A DNA stretch of 64,000 nucleotides from Methyloprofundus sp. (GCA_012960135.1 DUBW01000073.1:1-64000); one strand, 5' to 3'; numbered from the stretch's first letter, positions 1 through 12,492 are shown. Program-made: numbers and translations. Notes: a model not told the origin generated them from the letters alone.

Positions 1-486
1 ACCGGAAGTATTGGTAATGCAGGTTTGGGCTTAAAAATTAAACAAGGGTATGCAGGGCAAGATATGCAACAGGCTTTGCAGCGCTTTCATTGCCCCGAGC
101 CGCGTATTAAAGAAGGCCTCGCTATACGCTCTTTAGCGCATGCCTGTATTGATATTTCCGATGGGCTGGCTGCTGATCTGGGACATATTCTAAGTAAAAG
201 TGGTGTTGGCGCTACACTGGACTATGAGAAAATACCATTACCTGACGCAGTAATTCATTATATACAGCAAACGGGGGATTGGCAGATGCCCTTGGTTGCA
301 GGTGATGATTATGAATTATGTTTTACCATAAATGCAGATAATGCCAGCAAGCTTAATATTGCCTGCACCTGCATAGGCGCTATTGAAGAACAACAAGGTT
401 TGCGTATAATGCGCTTAGGAAAAACTTCTCAATTTAATCAAGCGGGTTTTGAGCACTTTAACTTAGGAGCATCAGTTGGGCATTGA
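1..486 (+). CDS. thiL: Thiamine-monophosphate kinase, C-terminal part (truncated by window edge)
   Basis: Open from window start; contains CIDISDGLAADLGHI and VAGDDYELCFTI motifs typical of ThiL. Confidence 0.85.
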   Translation, partial: TGSIGNAGLGLKIKQGYAGQDMQQALQRFHCPEPRIKEGLAIRSLAHACIDISDGLAADLGHILSKSGVGATLDYEKIPLPDAVIHYIQQTGDWQMPLVAGDDYELCFTINADNASKLNIACTCIGAIEEQQGLRIMRLGKTSQFNQAGFEHFNLGASVGH

Positions 487-802
487 TTTTGTGGAAAAGC
501 TGGGCCTGAAAGACAAAAATAGCTCGAAGAGAATGGTCTTAGAGAGGTAAAAAATATAAACATCCAAAATTATTATTGAATCTAGCTTAGGAATGTTCAC
601 GAATGATAGCAGGTACAATGGGGCGCAGTCCTTTAGGCTACTTATTAAATGCAGGCTAAAGACCCCGCTTCCAAATTTAGGTGTTTACTGTATTTCGTGC
701 TCGTTCCTGTGAAAGAAATTATTTTTCAATATCCAGCACGGAAAACTAGCGTTCAATTGATGTTTCTAGGGGTTTACAAGGTTATGGCAGGTTTAATGGC
801 GA

Positions 803-1306
803 GTGATAGTAATGTTTTTGAATAAAGTAGGAAAGAATCAACTTAGCGCACGGCAAATATTATTAGACCCGGTTCTATGCCTGGCTTTTGGATTTGGCTC
901 GGGGCTGGCAAAGAAGGCGCCGGGAACCTTTGGAACTTTAGCAGCAGTACCTATTTATTTAGTATTAATTCAGACCAACCTCTGGATATATAGTGTTGTA
1001 ACTCTGTTATGTTCGGTTGTGGGGGTTTGGATTTGTGGAATTGCGGCAGACAAATTAGGCGAACATGATTTTGGCGGGATAGTCTGGGATGAGATTGCCG
1101 GATTTTTAATTACTATGTGGTTTGTCGCTTTTAGTTGGCAAAATCTAATATTGGGATTTGTGTTGTTCAGAATCTTCGATATTATCAAGCCCTGGCCAAT
1201 AAAGTGGATAGATCAGAAAATATCTGGTGGGTTTGGAATTATGCTGGATGATGTTATTGCTGGGCTGATAGCGGGTCTGGTATTAGTGCTAATGCATTTA
1301 ATTTGA
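803..1306 (+). CDS. pgpA: Phosphatidylglycerophosphatase A
   Basis: GSGLAKKAPGTFGTLAAVP and WDEIAGFLITMW motifs of PgpA; adjacent to thiL as is common in gammaproteobacteria. Confidence 0.85.
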   Translation: MIVMFLNKVGKNQLSARQILLDPVLCLAFGFGSGLAKKAPGTFGTLAAVPIYLVLIQTNLWIYSVVTLLCSVVGVWICGIAADKLGEHDFGGIVWDEIAGFLITMWFVAFSWQNLILGFVLFRIFDIIKPWPIKWIDQKISGGFGIMLDDVIAGLIAGLVLVLMHLI

Positions 1307-1355
1307 AATTAAACTTGCTAGATTCTAAATACCCAGTATAATTAAAAAAATCAAT

Positions 1356-1432
<77 letters not shown>

Positions 1433-1439
1433 GATTTTT

Positions 1440-1463
1440 AAAGACCCCTTTATGGGGTTTTTC
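1440..1463 (+). terminator. Rho-independent terminator after tRNA-fMet
   Basis: AAAGACCCCTTTATGGGGTTTTTCT: hairpin followed by a T-run. Confidence 0.6.
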
Positions 1464-1554
1464 TGTTTCTAGGTGTTAGGAAACAGGGATATAAGGTTGT
1501 GTATGGAAGGGGGCTTTAGCCTCTTTTTTTATGTGTGCAAGAAAGTGAGGCGTA

Positions 1555-2016
1555 ATGAAGCAGGCTCCTGAACATTTACTTGAATTAATAGAACCCGTGG
1601 TTGAAGGCCTGGGTTATGAATGCGTGGGAGTTGAATATAACTCTCACCCCAAACATGGATTTTTGCGCATTTTCATTGATGCTGAACAGGGCGTCGGGAT
1701 GGAGGACTGTACTAAAGTCAGTCATCAAGTAAGTGGGGTGCTGGATGTGGAGGACCCTATCGCGGGAGAATATAATCTCGAAGTTTCATCGCCTGGTATG
1801 GACAGACCGCTATTTAAGTTAACGCAATTTGAACAATTTATTGGTCATATCGCAGAGGTAAATTTATTTAAGCCTGTCGACGGTAGACGAAAAATAACAG
1901 GGTTGATCGAAAAGGTTGAGGATGATAATGTTTATCTGCAACAGGATGGTCAGGTTTATAAAGTTCCATTTCAAGCGATGTCAAAGGCACGGCTTGAGCC
2001 AGACTATTCAATATAA
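1555..2016 (+). CDS. rimP: Ribosome maturation factor RimP
   Basis: 153 aa; LEPVVEGLGYECVGVE and LEVSSPGMDRPLFKLTQFEQF motifs; first gene of the nusA-infB operon. Confidence 0.93.
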   Translation: MKQAPEHLLELIEPVVEGLGYECVGVEYNSHPKHGFLRIFIDAEQGVGMEDCTKVSHQVSGVLDVEDPIAGEYNLEVSSPGMDRPLFKLTQFEQFIGHIAEVNLFKPVDGRRKITGLIEKVEDDNVYLQQDGQVYKVPFQAMSKARLEPDYSI

Positions 2017-2026
2017 GGAGGTCTAG

Positions 2027-3550
2027 ATGGCAGACAAAGATGTTTTATTGGTTGTAGATGTTTTTTCCAACGAAAAAGATATAGAAAAAGAAATTATATT
2101 TCAGGCGATAGAGTCCGCATTGGAAAGTGCGACTGTTTCACGTTATGCATTTCCTATTTTAGCGCGTGTTTCTATAGATCGGATTACAGGTGAAAATACA
2201 ACTTTTAGACGCTGGCAGGTGGTGGAGGAAAGTGCTGAGTTTCCTGGGGGAATTGAATTTCCAACCACGCAAATTTCATTGCAAGTTGCGCAATTAGATG
2301 AGCCTGAAATAGAAGTCGATGATTTTGTTGAAGATGACATAGAGGCTGTCGAATTTGGGCGGATTTCAGCGCAGGCAGCCAAGCAGGTCATTATTCATAA
2401 AGTACGCGAAGCGGAGCGTAAAAAAGTCGCCGATGCCTATATAGATAAAGTAGGCGAATTAGTCACAGGAGTGATTAAGCGCATAGAAAAAGGCAGTGTC
2501 TATATGGATTTAGGTGGTAATGCGGATGCTTATATTCCGCGTGAACACATGATCCCTAGAGAATCAGTCCGGGTAGGTGATCGAATTCGCGGGTATTTAA
2601 AAGAAGTCCGTACCGAGGTGCGTGGTCCGCAGTTATTTGTCAGTCGTACCGCGCCTGAGTTACTACTAGCTCTGTTTCGTCTGGAAGTTCCTGAAGTGGG
2701 TGAGGGTATGATTAATGTGCTTGGCGCTGCCCGTGACCCTGGTTCAAGAGCAAAAGTAGCGGTGCAGACGAATGATCTACGCATAGATCCGGTGGGTGCT
2801 TGTGTCGGTATGCGTGGCTCGAGAGTTCAGACTATTTCTAATGAATTGAATGGTGAACGTATTGATGTCATTTTATGGAATGATAATGATGCCCAGTTTG
2901 TAATTAATGCGATGGCTCCTGCAGAAATTGAATCTATCGTCGTCGATGAAGATAAGCATACTATGGATGTCGCTGTTTCTAGCGATAGTTTGTCGCAGGC
3001 GATAGGGCGTGGCGGACAAAATGTACGTCTGGCCACTGAATTAACTGGCTGGGAGCTTAATGTTCGAGATGCTGATGAGGTAAATAAAGATTCCGAAGAA
3101 GTGTTACACAAATTAGTTGAGGAATTTAAACAGCAGTTGAACGTTGATCAGGATATTGCAACCGTGCTGGTTGAGGTTGGCTTCAATACGGTTGAAGAAA
3201 TCGCTTATGTACCGAGTAGCGAAATGCTCGAAATTGATGGCTTTGATGCCCAGTTGGTGGAAACACTGAGGTCGCGAGCGAAGGATATTCTGCTGATAAA
3301 TGCGATTGCACAAGAAGAAAAAATCGAAACAGCAGAGCCTGCTGAAGATTTATTGGCGATGGATGGCATGTCGGAAGAGTTGGCATTCGAATTAGCGAGT
3401 AAAGGTATTATAACGATGGACAATTTAGCCGAGCAAGCGGTAGATGATCTGCTCGACTTCGCAGGGGTGAGTGAAGAAGTAGCCGCTAAATTAATTATGA
3501 AAGCGCGCGAACCTTGGTTTGCCAATGAAAACAGCGAGGGTGAAAAATGA
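2027..3550 (+). CDS. nusA: Transcription termination/antitermination protein NusA
   Basis: 507 aa; S1 and KH domains ([38 protein letters not shown]), C-terminal repeats. Confidence 0.97.
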   Translation: MADKDVLLVVDVFSNEKDIEKEIIFQAIESALESATVSRYAFPILARVSIDRITGENTTFRRWQVVEESAEFPGGIEFPTTQISLQVAQLDEPEIEVDDFVEDDIEAVEFGRISAQAAKQVIIHKVREAERKKVADAYIDKVGELVTGVIKRIEKGSVYMDLGGNADAYIPREHMIPRESVRVGDRIRGYLKEVRTEVRGPQLFVSRTAPELLLALFRLEVPEVGEGMINVLGAARDPGSRAKVAVQTNDLRIDPVGACVGMRGSRVQTISNELNGERIDVILWNDNDAQFVINAMAPAEIESIVVDEDKHTMDVAVSSDSLSQAIGRGGQNVRLATELTGWELNVRDADEVNKDSEEVLHKLVEEFKQQLNVDQDIATVLVEVGFNTVEEIAYVPSSEMLEIDGFDAQLVETLRSRAKDILLINAIAQEEKIETAEPAEDLLAMDGMSEELAFELASKGIITMDNLAEQAVDDLLDFAGVSEEVAAKLIMKAREPWFANENSEGEK

Positions 3551-6165
3551 GTGATAAAACAGTACAAGAATTAGCTGGGATAGTTGGAATTCCTTTAGAA
3601 CGCCTAATAGAGCAGATGGAAGAGGCAGGAATTTCTGCACACTCTGCTGAAGACAAGATCAGTGAAGAAGAGAAGGTGATCCTTTTAGGACATTTGCGTA
3701 AGCGCCATGGAAAGGATGAGCAGACTGACGCAAATTTAACTAAAAAGGTGACTTTAAAGCGCCGTACGGTAACTTCCCTGAAACAGGGAATGACGCCAGG
3801 AAAAGATACCAAAACGATTAATATTCAGGTGAATAAGAAAAAAACCTATATTAAGCGCGAAGAAGCGTTGTCCGATGCAGAGCGTGAGGAATTAGAGCGC
3901 GTCAAAAAGGACCTTGAAGAGCGAGCCCAGAAACAGGAAGTTGAAGAGCAGCTACATAGAGATAAGGCAGCTCGAGAAAAAGCTGAGCTGGAAGCGAAGC
4001 AGGCTGCAATAAGAAAGGTTGAAGAAGATGCGCGGGCTGCACAGGCAAAGAAAGAGAAAGAAACAGAAGCAGAGCGCCATGTAGCTGAAAAAGCCAAAAG
4101 ACTGGAAATTTCAGTTGAGCGTAATGCAGAAAAAGTAAGAAAGCAGGCTGCTGCTAAGAAGGCAGCGGCAGAAAAGAAAGCAGGTGGTGGTGGAGCAGCA
4201 GGAAGACCTGCGGTTAGAAGGCCTGCCGGAGGGGCTAAACCAGCCGCTAAGCCAGCAACCGTACATAGGCGTGCCGATAAGCCTGCTGGTGGAGCCAGGC
4301 CGTCGTATGGTAAAAAAGGGCGCAAAAAAGGTGGGCGTGGTAAATATGAGCAACAATTTGTTGATCCAAATGCCAAGCATACTTTTGAAATGCCTACTGA
4401 GACTGCATCTAAAGATATTAGTATTCCAGAAAACATTGTTGTTTCTGAATTAGCTCTGAAGATGAGTGTTAAAGCAGCAGAAGTAATCAAGCATTTAATG
4501 AAGCTTGGTATTATGTCAACGATTAACCAAAGCATAGATCAGGAAACAGCGGTTATTCTAGTTGAAGAGATGGGGCATACCCCGATCATGACTAGTGAAG
4601 AAGATCATGAAACGGACATGCTGGCGGAGCACACCGAGGCAGATGATCGGGACGAGTTTCCTAGAGCGCCTATCGTTACAATTATGGGGCATGTTGATCA
4701 CGGTAAAACTTCATTATTAGACTATATTCGCGAAACACGCGTTGCTTCGGGTGAAGCGGGTGGGATTACTCAGCATATTGGAGCCTATCAGGTGAAAACT
4801 GAGCATGGCTCGGTGACTTTTCTGGATACACCGGGGCATGCTGCATTTACAGCGATGCGTGCGCGTGGTGCGGATGTTACCGACGTGGTTATTGTGGTTG
4901 TTGCTGCGGATGATGGTGTTATGCCGCAAACTAAAGAAGCCGTTGAACATGCGCGTGCTGCGGGTGTGCCGATGATTATTGCAATCAATAAAATCGATAA
5001 ACCAGAAGCTAACCCTGATAAAGTTATGCAGGAATTATCAGCTATTGAGGTTGTTCCTGAAGAGTGGGGCGGCGACGTACAATTTCTTAAAGTATCCGCT
5101 AAAACGGGTGAAGGTGTTGATGGGTTAATTGAGTCGCTGATTTTACAGGCTGAAATATTAGAGTTAAAAGCGCCTAGTGAAGGAACAGCATCTGGTTTGG
5201 TTATTGAATCCAGATTAGATAAAGGGAGAGGTTCTGTAGCCACTATCATGGTACAAAAAGGAACCCTAGAGCAGGGCCAAATTGTATTGTGTGGACATGA
5301 GTATGGTCGTGTTAGAGCGATGTTTAATGAAAATGGCGAAAAATTAATGGTGGCAGGGCCTTCCTCGCCAGTTGAAATTCTTGGTTTGTCAGGAACGCCG
5401 AATGCGGGTGATGATTTTGTTGTTGTGACTAGTGAACGAGCGGCAAGAGATCTGGCAGAGCATAGAGAAGATAGAACAAAACTAAGGCATAATGCGGCTC
5501 AGAAAGCATCTAAACTAGAAGAGGTCTTTTCTCAAATGGCCGCTGGTGAAACATCAATCCTGAATGTCATTATTAAAACTGATGTTCAAGGTAGTCTGGA
5601 AGCTTTACGAGAATCTCTGGTTAAGCTATCAACTGATGAAGTATCTGTAAAAGTTGTTTATGGTGGTGTGGGTGGTATTAATGAAGGGGATGCCAATTTG
5701 GCATTGGCTTCAGGTGCCGTTTTGATGGGTTTTAATGTTCGTGCTGATACCACAGCCAGAAAATTAATTGCTGAGAAAGGAATTGATTTGCATTATTACA
5801 GTGTGATTTATGATGCCATCGATGAGGTGAAGAAGTCACTGAGCGGTATGTTATCGCCAGAAATCAAAGAGAAAATTGTGGGTCTGGCAGAAGTGCGAGA
5901 TGTCTTTCGCTCGCCAAAATTTGGTTCAATTGCTGGTTGTATGGTTATTGATGGCTTTGTTAAACGTAACTTACCGATTCGTGTGTTACGCGAGAATGTG
6001 GTGATTTATGAAGGTCAGCTAGAATCTTTACGTCGCTTTAAAGATGATGCCAATGAAGTCAAAATGGGCATGGAATGTGGTATCGGAGTTAAAAATTACA
6101 ACGATGTCAAAAACGGTGATCAAATAGAAGTCTTTGAGCGTTTTGAAGTTCAGCGTGAACTATAA
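3547..6165 (+). CDS. infB: Translation initiation factor IF-2
   Basis: 872 aa; G1-G3 motifs [32 protein letters not shown]; overlaps nusA stop. Confidence 0.98.
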   Translation: MSDKTVQELAGIVGIPLERLIEQMEEAGISAHSAEDKISEEEKVILLGHLRKRHGKDEQTDANLTKKVTLKRRTVTSLKQGMTPGKDTKTINIQVNKKKTYIKREEALSDAEREELERVKKDLEERAQKQEVEEQLHRDKAAREKAELEAKQAAIRKVEEDARAAQAKKEKETEAERHVAEKAKRLEISVERNAEKVRKQAAAKKAAAEKKAGGGGAAGRPAVRRPAGGAKPAAKPATVHRRADKPAGGARPSYGKKGRKKGGRGKYEQQFVDPNAKHTFEMPTETASKDISIPENIVVSELALKMSVKAAEVIKHLMKLGIMSTINQSIDQETAVILVEEMGHTPIMTSEEDHETDMLAEHTEADDRDEFPRAPIVTIMGHVDHGKTSLLDYIRETRVASGEAGGITQHIGAYQVKTEHGSVTFLDTPGHAAFTAMRARGADVTDVVIVVVAADDGVMPQTKEAVEHARAAGVPMIIAINKIDKPEANPDKVMQELSAIEVVPEEWGGDVQFLKVSAKTGEGVDGLIESLILQAEILELKAPSEGTASGLVIESRLDKGRGSVATIMVQKGTLEQGQIVLCGHEYGRVRAMFNENGEKLMVAGPSSPVEILGLSGTPNAGDDFVVVTSERAARDLAEHREDRTKLRHNAAQKASKLEEVFSQMAAGETSILNVIIKTDVQGSLEALRESLVKLSTDEVSVKVVYGGVGGINEGDANLALASGAVLMGFNVRADTTARKLIAEKGIDLHYYSVIYDAIDEVKKSLSGMLSPEIKEKIVGLAEVRDVFRSPKFGSIAGCMVIDGFVKRNLPIRVLRENVVIYEGQLESLRRFKDDANEVKMGMECGIGVKNYNDVKNGDQIEVFERFEVQREL

Positions 6166-6566
6166 TGGCTAGAGAGTTTAAGCGCAGTGCGCGCGTTGCC
6201 GCACAAATGCAAAAGGAATTGGCCCTTATTTTACAACAGGGTATTAAGGATCCACGCATAGGCTTTATTACTGTCAACGAAGTTGAGCTGAGTAAAGATC
6301 TTGCGATGGCAAAAGTTTATATTACAGCTTTAGGTGCCGATGTAGAAGGGCAAAAAAACAATATAGGCTGGCTGAATGATGCAGCGCCTTATATACGCTC
6401 AGAAATGGGCAAGCGCATGCGTCTAAGAAGTGTGCCGTATATAAAGTTCTATTATGATGATTCCTTTGAAAAAGGCATGCGCGTTTCCGAGTTATTAAGT
6501 GATGTAAACCATGCTTCAGATGGATCTTCAGGCGATGATTCAGATGCGGCATCAGGTGATAAATAG
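6165..6566 (+). CDS. rbfA: Ribosome-binding factor A
   Basis: 133 aa; RVAAQMQKELALILQQGIKDPRIGFITVNEVELSKDL. Confidence 0.95.
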   Translation: MAREFKRSARVAAQMQKELALILQQGIKDPRIGFITVNEVELSKDLAMAKVYITALGADVEGQKNNIGWLNDAAPYIRSEMGKRMRLRSVPYIKFYYDDSFEKGMRVSELLSDVNHASDGSSGDDSDAASGDK

Positions 6567-6569
6567 CCG

Positions 6570-7478
6570 ATGGCAAGACGCAAAAAAGGGCGTGATATTC
6601 ATGGGATTGTATTATTGGATAAACGCCAGGGTATTAGCTCGAATAAAGCATTACAGGAAGTAAAACGTCTATATAATGCCAATAAAGCAGGGCATACCGG
6701 CAGTCTAGATCCTTTGGCAACTGGTTTGTTACCGGTATGCCTGGGTGAAGCAACCAAGGTTTCTGCTTTTATGCTGGCAGATGATAAGCACTATCAAACC
6801 GTTATCCAGTTGGGTGTAATGACAGATACTGGCGATGTCGATGGTAAGGTGCTGGAAGTTAAAGAGGTGCCTGAAATTACCGAGCAGCAGTTAGCATCTT
6901 GTCTGCAATCGTTTGTTGGAGAAATCGAGCAAGTGCCGCCAATGTATTCAGCATTGAAGCATAATGGTAAAAAGCTCTACGAATTAGCTCGTGAAGGAAT
7001 AACCGTTGAGCGTAAAGCGCGCAAGATTACCATTTATGCGATTGAATGCTTAAACTTTGCCGACGGCTTGCTGACTCTCGATGTACAGTGTTCGAAAGGC
7101 ACCTATATCAGAACCTTGGCGGAAGATATCGGTCAGTTACTTAAGTGCGGCGCAACAGTAAAAGAATTACGCCGTACTGCCGCTGGTATGTTCAAGCTGG
7201 AAGATGCGCTAACTATCGAACAATTGCAGGCGATGCCTGCAGATGATGACTTGCAGGAAATATTAATCGCGGTGGATAAGCCATTGCACGCAATTCCGGC
7301 AATAAATATTTCCCGCTCGGATGCCGATCTGGTTGAACAAGGTCAGCAAATTTCTGTAGCTAATGAGGGTCCTGCAGAGGGGATGCGGCGCTTATATCAT
7401 GAACAGCAATTTTTAGGCTTGGGGGAAATGTTAATGAATGCTAAAATACAGCCCAGAAAATTATTCAAGCTGAACTAA
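6570..7478 (+). CDS. truB: tRNA pseudouridine(55) synthase TruB
   Basis: GIVLLDKRQGISSNKALQEVKRLYNANKAGHTGSLDPLATGLLPVCLGEATK. Confidence 0.97.
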   Translation: MARRKKGRDIHGIVLLDKRQGISSNKALQEVKRLYNANKAGHTGSLDPLATGLLPVCLGEATKVSAFMLADDKHYQTVIQLGVMTDTGDVDGKVLEVKEVPEITEQQLASCLQSFVGEIEQVPPMYSALKHNGKKLYELAREGITVERKARKITIYAIECLNFADGLLTLDVQCSKGTYIRTLAEDIGQLLKCGATVKELRRTAAGMFKLEDALTIEQLQAMPADDDLQEILIAVDKPLHAIPAINISRSDADLVEQGQQISVANEGPAEGMRRLYHEQQFLGLGEMLMNAKIQPRKLFKLN

Positions 7479-7557
7479 TAAATTTTTCGTGTTTCTACAC
7501 CCTATCGTGGAAACATATTAACCAGGGCTAACGCTCAAAATAATCATAGGGATTAAA

Positions 7558-7827
7558 ATGCCATTTACAGCAGAACAAAAAAAAGCAGTTGTTGAAGAAT
7601 ACCGTTTATCTGATACAGATACAGGTTCATCTGAAGTACAAGTTGCTTTACTAACCGCTCATATCCATCATTTAACACCGCATTTTGCGGCGCATAAAAA
7701 AGATAATCATTCACGTCGCGGACTATTAAGAATGGTTAATCAGCGTCGTAAATTACTGGATTACCTGAAAAGAACTGACGGTGACCGTTATAAATCTTTA
7801 ATTGCACGCCTAGGCTTACGTAAATAA
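7558..7827 (+). CDS. rpsO: 30S ribosomal protein S15
   Basis: 89 aa; [51 protein letters not shown]. Confidence 0.98.
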   Translation: MPFTAEQKKAVVEEYRLSDTDTGSSEVQVALLTAHIHHLTPHFAAHKKDNHSRRGLLRMVNQRRKLLDYLKRTDGDRYKSLIARLGLRK

Positions 7828-7840
7828 AGTCTAAATAATA

Positions 7841-7867
7841 AAAGCGGTACAATGTACCGCTTTTTTA
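7841..7867 (+). terminator. Terminator between rpsO and pnp
   Basis: AAAGCGGTACAATGTACCGCTTTTTT hairpin plus T-run. Confidence 0.8.
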
Positions 7868-7926
7868 TTGCCTGTTCCTGGGATACAACGCGACATATCC
7901 ACATTTAAAATGAAGGAAAAACAATA

Positions 7927-10017
7927 GTGAATCTGAATCCGATCAGAAAAGAATTTCAATATGGCCAACAATTAGTCAGTATTGAAACAGGTGAAATTGC
8001 CCGCCAGACTAGCGGTGCAGTTATGATTGATGTCGAAGGTACATCGCTTCTTGTCTCAGTGGTTGGTAAGAAAGAGCCGAGTAAAGGTGATTTTTTTCCA
8101 CTAACTGTCAACTATCAGGAAAAAGCCTATGCGGCTGGAAAAATCCCGGGTGGGTTTTTTAAACGCGAAGGTCGCCCCTCAGAAACGGAAACCTTGACCT
8201 GTCGACTGATTGATAGACCAATTCGTCCTCTATTTCCGAATGGCTATACGAACGAAGTCCAAATTATCATCACTGTTGTTTCACTGAATCCTGAAGTGGA
8301 TCCTGAAATTCCAGCATTATTAGGTGCCTCGGCTGCTTTAGCAGTATCGGGATTACCGTTTAATGGCCCTATTGGCGCTGCTCGTGTTGGCTATATTAAT
8401 GATGAGTACGCTTTAAATCCCAGTAAAGAACAACTAGAAGAATCATCGCTGAATTTGGTTGTGGCTGGTACAGAACATGCTGTATTAATGGTTGAATCTG
8501 AAGCAGATAGTCTGACTGAAGAAGTCATGTTAGGTTCTGTATTATTTGGGCACGAGCAAATGCAAGTGGCTATTAAAGCAATCAATGAATTTGCTGCTGA
8601 AGTTAATGTTCCTTTATATGACTGGGTTGCACCTGTTGTTGACGCTAACTTAGAAGCGATGGTGGCTACTGAAGTTGAAGCATCTATTGCCGCAGCTTAT
8701 CAAATTGCCGAGAAACTGGATCGTCAAGATACTTTAAGCGATATAAGAGCCGCTGTAGTAGAAAAACTAACGGCAGATGAGCAATTCGAAGAATCAGACA
8801 TTCGTGACATTATTGAAGAAATCGAGAAAAGAGTTGTACGTACGGCAATTTTAAGCGATAGAACACGTATTGATGGTCGTGAACTAGATGTTGTTAGACC
8901 GATTGCAGTGCGCACAGGTGTCTTATCACGTACTCATGGTTCAGCATTATTTACGCGTGGTGAAACACAGGCCCTGGTTGTTGTAACACTGGGAACTGAG
9001 CGTGATTCACAAATAATTGATGCACTAGCGGGCGAATATAAAGAACCGTTTATGTTGCATTATAATTTCCCTCCATACAGTGTTGGGGAAACAGGCTTTG
9101 TAGGCTCACCAAAGCGTCGTGAAATAGGCCATGGCCGTTTAGCGAAACGTGGTGTTGCAGCCGTGATGCCAGATATGACTGAATTTCCATATACCATTCG
9201 TGTGGTATCGGAAATTACTGAATCCAACGGTTCTAGTTCTATGGCGTCTGTGTGTGGTACGAGTCTGGCATTAATGGATGCTGGTGTGCCGATCAAAGCG
9301 CCAGTTGCAGGTATTGCCATGGGCTTGATTAAAGAAGGTGATGCATTTGCTGTGTTGTCTGATATCGTCGGTGATGAAGATCACTTAGGTGATATGGATT
9401 TCAAAGTAGCGGGTTCTGAGACAGGAATTACGGCCTTGCAAATGGATATCAAAATCGACGGTATTACCTCTGAAATCATGCATGCTGCTCTTGAGCAGGC
9501 AAAAGCAGGACGCTTACATATCTTAGGTGAAATGAATAAAGTCTTATCTTCAACTCGTGAAGAAATGTCTGATTTCGCACCAAGAATTATTACTTTTAAA
9601 ATTGATCCTAGCAAAATCCGCGAAGTTATTGGTAAAGGTGGTGCAACCATTCGTGGTATTACCGAACAGACTGGAGCCAATGTTGATTTAACCGATGATG
9701 GGACGATTAATGTATCCTCGGTTGATAAAGCAGCTGGAGAAGCAGCGAAGAAAATTATCGAAGAAATTACCGCTGAAGTCGAAGTGGGTAAAATCTATGA
9801 AGGTAAAGTTGCTCGTCTAATGGATTTTGGTGCTTTTGTGACCATTCTTCCTGGTAAAGATGGTCTGGTACATATTTCACAAATAACCAATGAGCATGTT
9901 GATAAAGTCAGCGATAAGCTTTCAGAAGGTGATGTTGTCAAAGTCAAAGTCCTAGAGATCGACCGTCAGGGTCGGGTAAGACTTAGTATGAAAGAAGTCG
10001 AGACAGAACAAAGCTAA
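7927..10017 (+). CDS. pnp: Polyribonucleotide nucleotidyltransferase
   Basis: 696 aa; two RNase PH domains, KH ([15 protein letters not shown]) and S1 ([28 protein letters not shown]). Confidence 0.98.
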   Translation: MNLNPIRKEFQYGQQLVSIETGEIARQTSGAVMIDVEGTSLLVSVVGKKEPSKGDFFPLTVNYQEKAYAAGKIPGGFFKREGRPSETETLTCRLIDRPIRPLFPNGYTNEVQIIITVVSLNPEVDPEIPALLGASAALAVSGLPFNGPIGAARVGYINDEYALNPSKEQLEESSLNLVVAGTEHAVLMVESEADSLTEEVMLGSVLFGHEQMQVAIKAINEFAAEVNVPLYDWVAPVVDANLEAMVATEVEASIAAAYQIAEKLDRQDTLSDIRAAVVEKLTADEQFEESDIRDIIEEIEKRVVRTAILSDRTRIDGRELDVVRPIAVRTGVLSRTHGSALFTRGETQALVVVTLGTERDSQIIDALAGEYKEPFMLHYNFPPYSVGETGFVGSPKRREIGHGRLAKRGVAAVMPDMTEFPYTIRVVSEITESNGSSSMASVCGTSLALMDAGVPIKAPVAGIAMGLIKEGDAFAVLSDIVGDEDHLGDMDFKVAGSETGITALQMDIKIDGITSEIMHAALEQAKAGRLHILGEMNKVLSSTREEMSDFAPRIITFKIDPSKIREVIGKGGATIRGITEQTGANVDLTDDGTINVSSVDKAAGEAAKKIIEEITAEVEVGKIYEGKVARLMDFGAFVTILPGKDGLVHISQITNEHVDKVSDKLSEGDVVKVKVLEIDRQGRVRLSMKEVETEQS

Positions 10018-10050
10018 AAATTAAGCGGTTGTTTAATTATCACTACAAGA

Positions 10051-10073
10051 AAGGGTCGCAAGACCCTTTTTTT
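10051..10073 (+). terminator. Terminator after pnp
   Basis: AAGGGTCGCAAGACCCTTTTTTT hairpin plus T-run. Confidence 0.75.
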
Positions 10074-10135
10074 ATGGCTGATTGTTAGATAAACGTATAC
10101 ACTTACTAATAATTTCATTAAGCAATGGGCTGATT

Positions 10136-10642
10136 ATGGGCTTGGCATTGAAAGATACTGAATACCATAGATATACGGATTATCTACAATGGACGGATAA
10201 TAACTGTGAATTGATTGATGGTAAGGCTTATTTTATGTCGCCTGAGCCTAACCTAGATCATCAAGAAGTTGCCGGTGAAGTTTATAAACAAATAGAAAAT
10301 GCTTTAACAGGTAAGAAATCTCGTGTATATATTGCTCTGATCGATGTTCGATTAGCTAATCAAGGTGAAGTTGATGAGCAAATTGATACGGTGGTTCAAC
10401 CTGATGTTTTAGACGTCTACTATAGCAACAAATTAGAATGCCATGGGGTACGTGAATATTGGCTGGTTCACCCGACAGATAGAGTATTAACAATTTACCT
10501 GTTAAAAGATAATGAGTTTTCTAAAGCAGTGATTGTAGCATTTGCTGGAGAAACAGCTATTACCGTTCTGGATGATGTGGTTATTCAATGGAATGAATTA
10601 TTCATGCGCTTGCCACAAGCGAAAGACCGTATTAATGAGTAA
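10136..10642 (+). CDS. Uma2 family (DUF820) nuclease-like protein
   Basis: CELIDGKAYFMSPEPNLDHQEVAGEVYKQIENAL, QPDVLDVYY and GVREYWLVHP fit the Uma2/DUF820 PD-(D/E)xK-like family. The ORF extends upstream to 10082; internal Met at 10136 is preferred. Confidence 0.8.
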   Translation: MGLALKDTEYHRYTDYLQWTDNNCELIDGKAYFMSPEPNLDHQEVAGEVYKQIENALTGKKSRVYIALIDVRLANQGEVDEQIDTVVQPDVLDVYYSNKLECHGVREYWLVHPTDRVLTIYLLKDNEFSKAVIVAFAGETAITVLDDVVIQWNELFMRLPQAKDRINE

Positions 10643-12492
10643 TGACAGTCGTTGATAAACCAGAAAATGAAGAGTCAGCATTCGATATAGAAGACTTTTT
10701 AAAGCATCTGACGCGGTTGCCGGGCATTTATAAGATGCTCAATGATAAAGACACGATAGTCTATATCGGTAAAGCTAAAAACCTTAAGAACAGAGTCTCC
10801 AGCTATTTTAGAAAAGGTGCTGCATCGCTTAAACAGCAGGTGATGGTGGCTAAAATAGCGCGCATAGAAGTGACAGTAACGCATACCGAAGGCGAGGCGC
10901 TGTTACTGGAAAGCCAGCTGATAAAAAAGCATAAGCCGCGTTTTAACATCTGTTTAAGGGACGATAAATCCTACCCGTTTATTTACATCTCTACTGAACA
11001 ACAATTCCCGCAAATCACCACACACCGTGGAGCTAAAAAGAAAAAAGGCAACTATTATGGGCCTTATCCCAGTGCGGGAGCAGTAAGAGAAACCTTAAAG
11101 CAATTACAAAAAATATTTCCGGTACGGCAGTGCGAAGATTCGTATTATAAAAACCGTTCCAGGCCCTGTTTGCAGCATCAAATAGAGCGCTGTACTGCAC
11201 CATGTGTCGGCTTAATTAGTCAGGAAAAGTATGCTGAGGATGTCAATAATACCCGGCTGTTTTTAGAAGGTAAGGGCAGTTTATTGATTGATAAGATGGT
11301 GCAGCATATGGATCAGTTGGCGGGTAATTTAGAATTTGAACAGGCAGCCAGTGTTAGAGATAAAATCAGTCAGTTGCGCACCATATTAGAGAAAAACTAT
11401 GTACATGGTGAGCGTGGCGACGTTGATATAGTTGCCTGTGAAACCAGAGGAGGTATTGCCTGCGTACAGATCTTTTTTATTCGCAATGGACAGAATCTGG
11501 GAAATAAAACGTTCTTTCCAAAAATCAGCGCTGACTATACGCCGGAAAATATTCTGCAGGCATTTATTGCGCAATATTATCTAGATAAAAATGTTCCTTA
11601 TGAGCTGATTGTCAGTCATAAGCCGGAAGAAACGGGCTTGTTAATCGAAGTATTAACTGAACATGCCGGTCATGTCGTCGCTATTTCTGCCAATGTACGC
11701 AGCGATCGCGCTAAATGGTTGCAAATGGCTAAAGCTAATGTAGAAAATGCATTACTCACCAAGTTATCCGACAAGCAGGGTATTTACGCGCGCTTTTTAA
11801 GTTTGCAAGAGGAACTGGGCTGCCAGGAAATGCCTAAGCGCCTGGAGTGTTTTGATATCAGTCATACCCAGGGAGATTATACTGTCGCATCGTGTGTCGT
11901 GTTTGATAGGGAAGGGCCTGTAAAGTCAGCTTATCGACGCTTTAATATAGCTGGAATTACCCCGGGTGACGATTACGCCGCGATATATCAAGCAGTCTCG
12001 CGGCGCTTTAAACGCCTGGTGAATGGTGAGCATGCAGCGCCGGATATATTATTTATAGATGGCGGTAAGGGTCAGGTTAATGAAGCTGAAAAGGCATTAG
12101 CTGAATTACAGGTAAATAATGTTATGATAGTCGGTGTTTCCAAAGGACCCGATAGAAAAGCGGGTATGGAAAAAATTATTTCCCCGGGCCAGGAACAGCC
12201 TATTGATGTTACGCCTGGTGCAAGTGGGTTATTGCTTATCCAGCATATCAGAGATGAGGCTCATCGCTTTGCTATTACCGGACACAGAGCGCGTAGAGCT
12301 AAGGGGAAAAAAGAATCGATTCTGGAAACCATAGCAGGACTAGGCCCTAAAAGGCGACAGATTTTATTAAAGCAGTTTGGCGGTATGCAAGGAATCTCCA
12401 GGGCAGGAGTCGATGCACTTTGCAGTATAGATGGAATTAGCCGACAATTAGCGCAACGAATATACGATACATTCCATCAGCAAGATGACTAA
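10642..12492 (+). CDS. uvrC: Excinuclease ABC subunit C
   Basis: GIY-YIG domain (LPGIYKMLNDKDTIVYIGKAKNLKNRVSSYF), UVR domain, HhH C-terminus. Confidence 0.97.
   Translation: MTVVDKPENEESAFDIEDFLKHLTRLPGIYKMLNDKDTIVYIGKAKNLKNRVSSYFRKGAASLKQQVMVAKIARIEVTVTHTEGEALLLESQLIKKHKPRFNICLRDDKSYPFIYISTEQQFPQITTHRGAKKKKGNYYGPYPSAGAVRETLKQLQKIFPVRQCEDSYYKNRSRPCLQHQIERCTAPCVGLISQEKYAEDVNNTRLFLEGKGSLLIDKMVQHMDQLAGNLEFEQAASVRDKISQLRTILEKNYVHGERGDVDIVACETRGGIACVQIFFIRNGQNLGNKTFFPKISADYTPENILQAFIAQYYLDKNVPYELIVSHKPEETGLLIEVLTEHAGHVVAISANVRSDRAKWLQMAKANVENALLTKLSDKQGIYARFLSLQEELGCQEMPKRLECFDISHTQGDYTVASCVVFDREGPVKSAYRRFNIAGITPGDDYAAIYQAVSRRFKRLVNGEHAAPDILFIDGGKGQVNEAEKALAELQVNNVMIVGVSKGPDRKAGMEKIISPGQEQPIDVTPGASGLLLIQHIRDEAHRFAITGHRARRAKGKKESILETIAGLGPKRRQILLKQFGGMQGISRAGVDALCSIDGISRQLAQRIYDTFHQQDD

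Noticed and set aside
500-800. Possible decayed gene between thiL and pgpA
   Set aside because: No continuous reading frame or recognisable protein motif could be supported.
3183-3812. Several minus-strand ORFs opposite nusA/infB (3205..3567, 3495..3812 and others)
   Set aside because: Antisense to well-supported essential genes, mutually overlapping, no recognisable domains.
4184-4453. 89-aa plus-strand ORF inside infB in another frame
   Set aside because: Fully embedded in infB with no independent support.
3846-4535. 229-aa antisense ORF opposite infB
   Set aside because: Low-complexity Ser/Ala/Leu composition mirrors the Lys/Glu/Ala-rich IF-2 N-terminal domain; shadow ORF with no family signal.
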